Assembly: GCA_009760855.2 (NCBI GenBank)
Contig: WPIO01000058.1
Span: 61,001 to 125,000, forward strand
DNA from: Cristatella mucedo
Lineage: Eukaryota; Bryozoa; Phylactolaemata; Cristatellidae
Direction: 5' to 3'
DNA: 64,000 nt
The notes beneath the pieces were generated by a model, which did not search any database, was not told the origin of the DNA, and worked only from the letters and a program-made list of their open reading frames with translations. The translations under genes and the position numbers were made by a program. Shown one piece after another: positions 63,226-64,000 of this stretch (position 1 is its first letter; every line of letters begins with the position of its first letter).

Positions 63226-64000
63226 ATTGTTTATGAATGGCCAAGCTAGAAAAAGAAGTGCCCACATAGACGGTCACTTAACGGCTAACACTCAAGAGGT
63301 GGTACTGCCGTCCGGTAAAGAAGTACGATCCAACCTGTCAAAGCAGCACCATAGAGGAGTGACTGCTGTAATGGTCACCACATTCTAGGGCTACACTCGC
63401 GTAGTAGCTGATCGAAGTGTGTACACCGATTGTCCTAATCCAAGCCTCTTTTCAGCAAGCCTCTTTGCGGCTGTCTCAGCATGTCTTAGTCTTGGTAATG
63501 TTACACTGCTTAGTAATAAGATGTGACATAACCTCATTTGCTAGCAGTACAATGAGCCGAAGCACATTTAACAGCACTTTAAGAATGTGACTTGCACTGA
63601 CCGAGCTTACGTATCACCTAAACTCAAAGCCCAGCCATACCTGTGGGATGAAACAAAACGGAAGCTGTTAATCAAAACGGGTCGTATCAAGTCGGTTGAC
63701 TCATTTTTTGGATTTTGCAAAGAGTTAAAAGAGACACAATGTCAGACGCTTGCAAACAGAGTGTGATTCTATCTCTGGCTACCAGCTTCGGTACACCAAT
63801 TTCCTTTGCGGTTTGGAAGTACTTGACATAGCGGTGGTTGGATGCTGTACAATTACACTATTGCCATGGAAAATCCGGTTGTTTCACAATTCCCTAACAG
63901 TCAAACTGAAGAGCACTTTTATTATCTGTTCATGGTTCTTGCCTTCTAGATGATAAGAGAGATGATTAAAAAAACAATAAATTTCCCTTGACAGCTTGGC
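63226..64000. other. No recognised feature
   Basis: No exon of LIS1 or other gene could be read. A 67-codon plus-strand frame at 63750-63953 is unassigned. Confidence 0.3.

Overview
The window is eukaryotic, very probably from an animal. It holds spliced animal genes with canonical GT-AG introns, many retrotransposon copies, tRNA-derived SINEs, microsatellites and a decayed Polinton/adintovirus-like element. The gene content (glutaminyl-tRNA synthetase, a Bcl-2 family protein, LIS1) with CR1/L2-like LINEs and a Polinton suggests a non-vertebrate, probably aquatic animal such as a sponge or cnidarian. The phylum cannot be fixed from this sequence alone.

Layout. From 1 to about 9.4 kb there is a nest of mobile DNA. 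A LINE copy carrying a SINE comes first, then an AT-rich, heavily mutated Polinton-like element with a capsid-like gene, a fibre-like gene and a retroviral-type integrase. The integrase is split by a younger LINE. From 9.9 to 12.6 kb there is a GC-rich block with a tandem array built from 121- and 162-base units. From 12.7 to 19.6 kb there are repeat remnants and a few unassigned exon-like stretches on the minus strand.

From 19.65 to 50.39 kb the minus strand carries an almost complete glutaminyl-tRNA synthetase gene. I could place 20 exons, whose phases all join, giving 772 codons. Its introns are filled with SINEs, two LINE families and local duplications. Only the extreme 3' coding end was not found. 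Head to head with it, 163 bases away, a two-exon Bcl-2 family gene runs on the plus strand (50.55-51.63 kb). The two start codons share one short, probably bidirectional, promoter.

From 51.7 to 60.3 kb there is mostly non-coding DNA with LINE remnants, including one LINE nested in another. From 60.4 to 61.4 kb three minus-strand exons of the WD40 protein LIS1 (PAFAH1B1) lie in line. The upstream exons must lie beyond the right edge or in parts I could not read, and the last exon was not found. The remaining right end holds LINE 3' ends, a large AT microsatellite and unannotated sequence.

The three host genes are housekeeping or cell-fate genes with no evident joint pathway. The repeats tell a relative history: an old virus-like insertion, later LINE and SINE invasions, and a young LINE burst marked by two nearly identical 3' ends about 55 kb apart.
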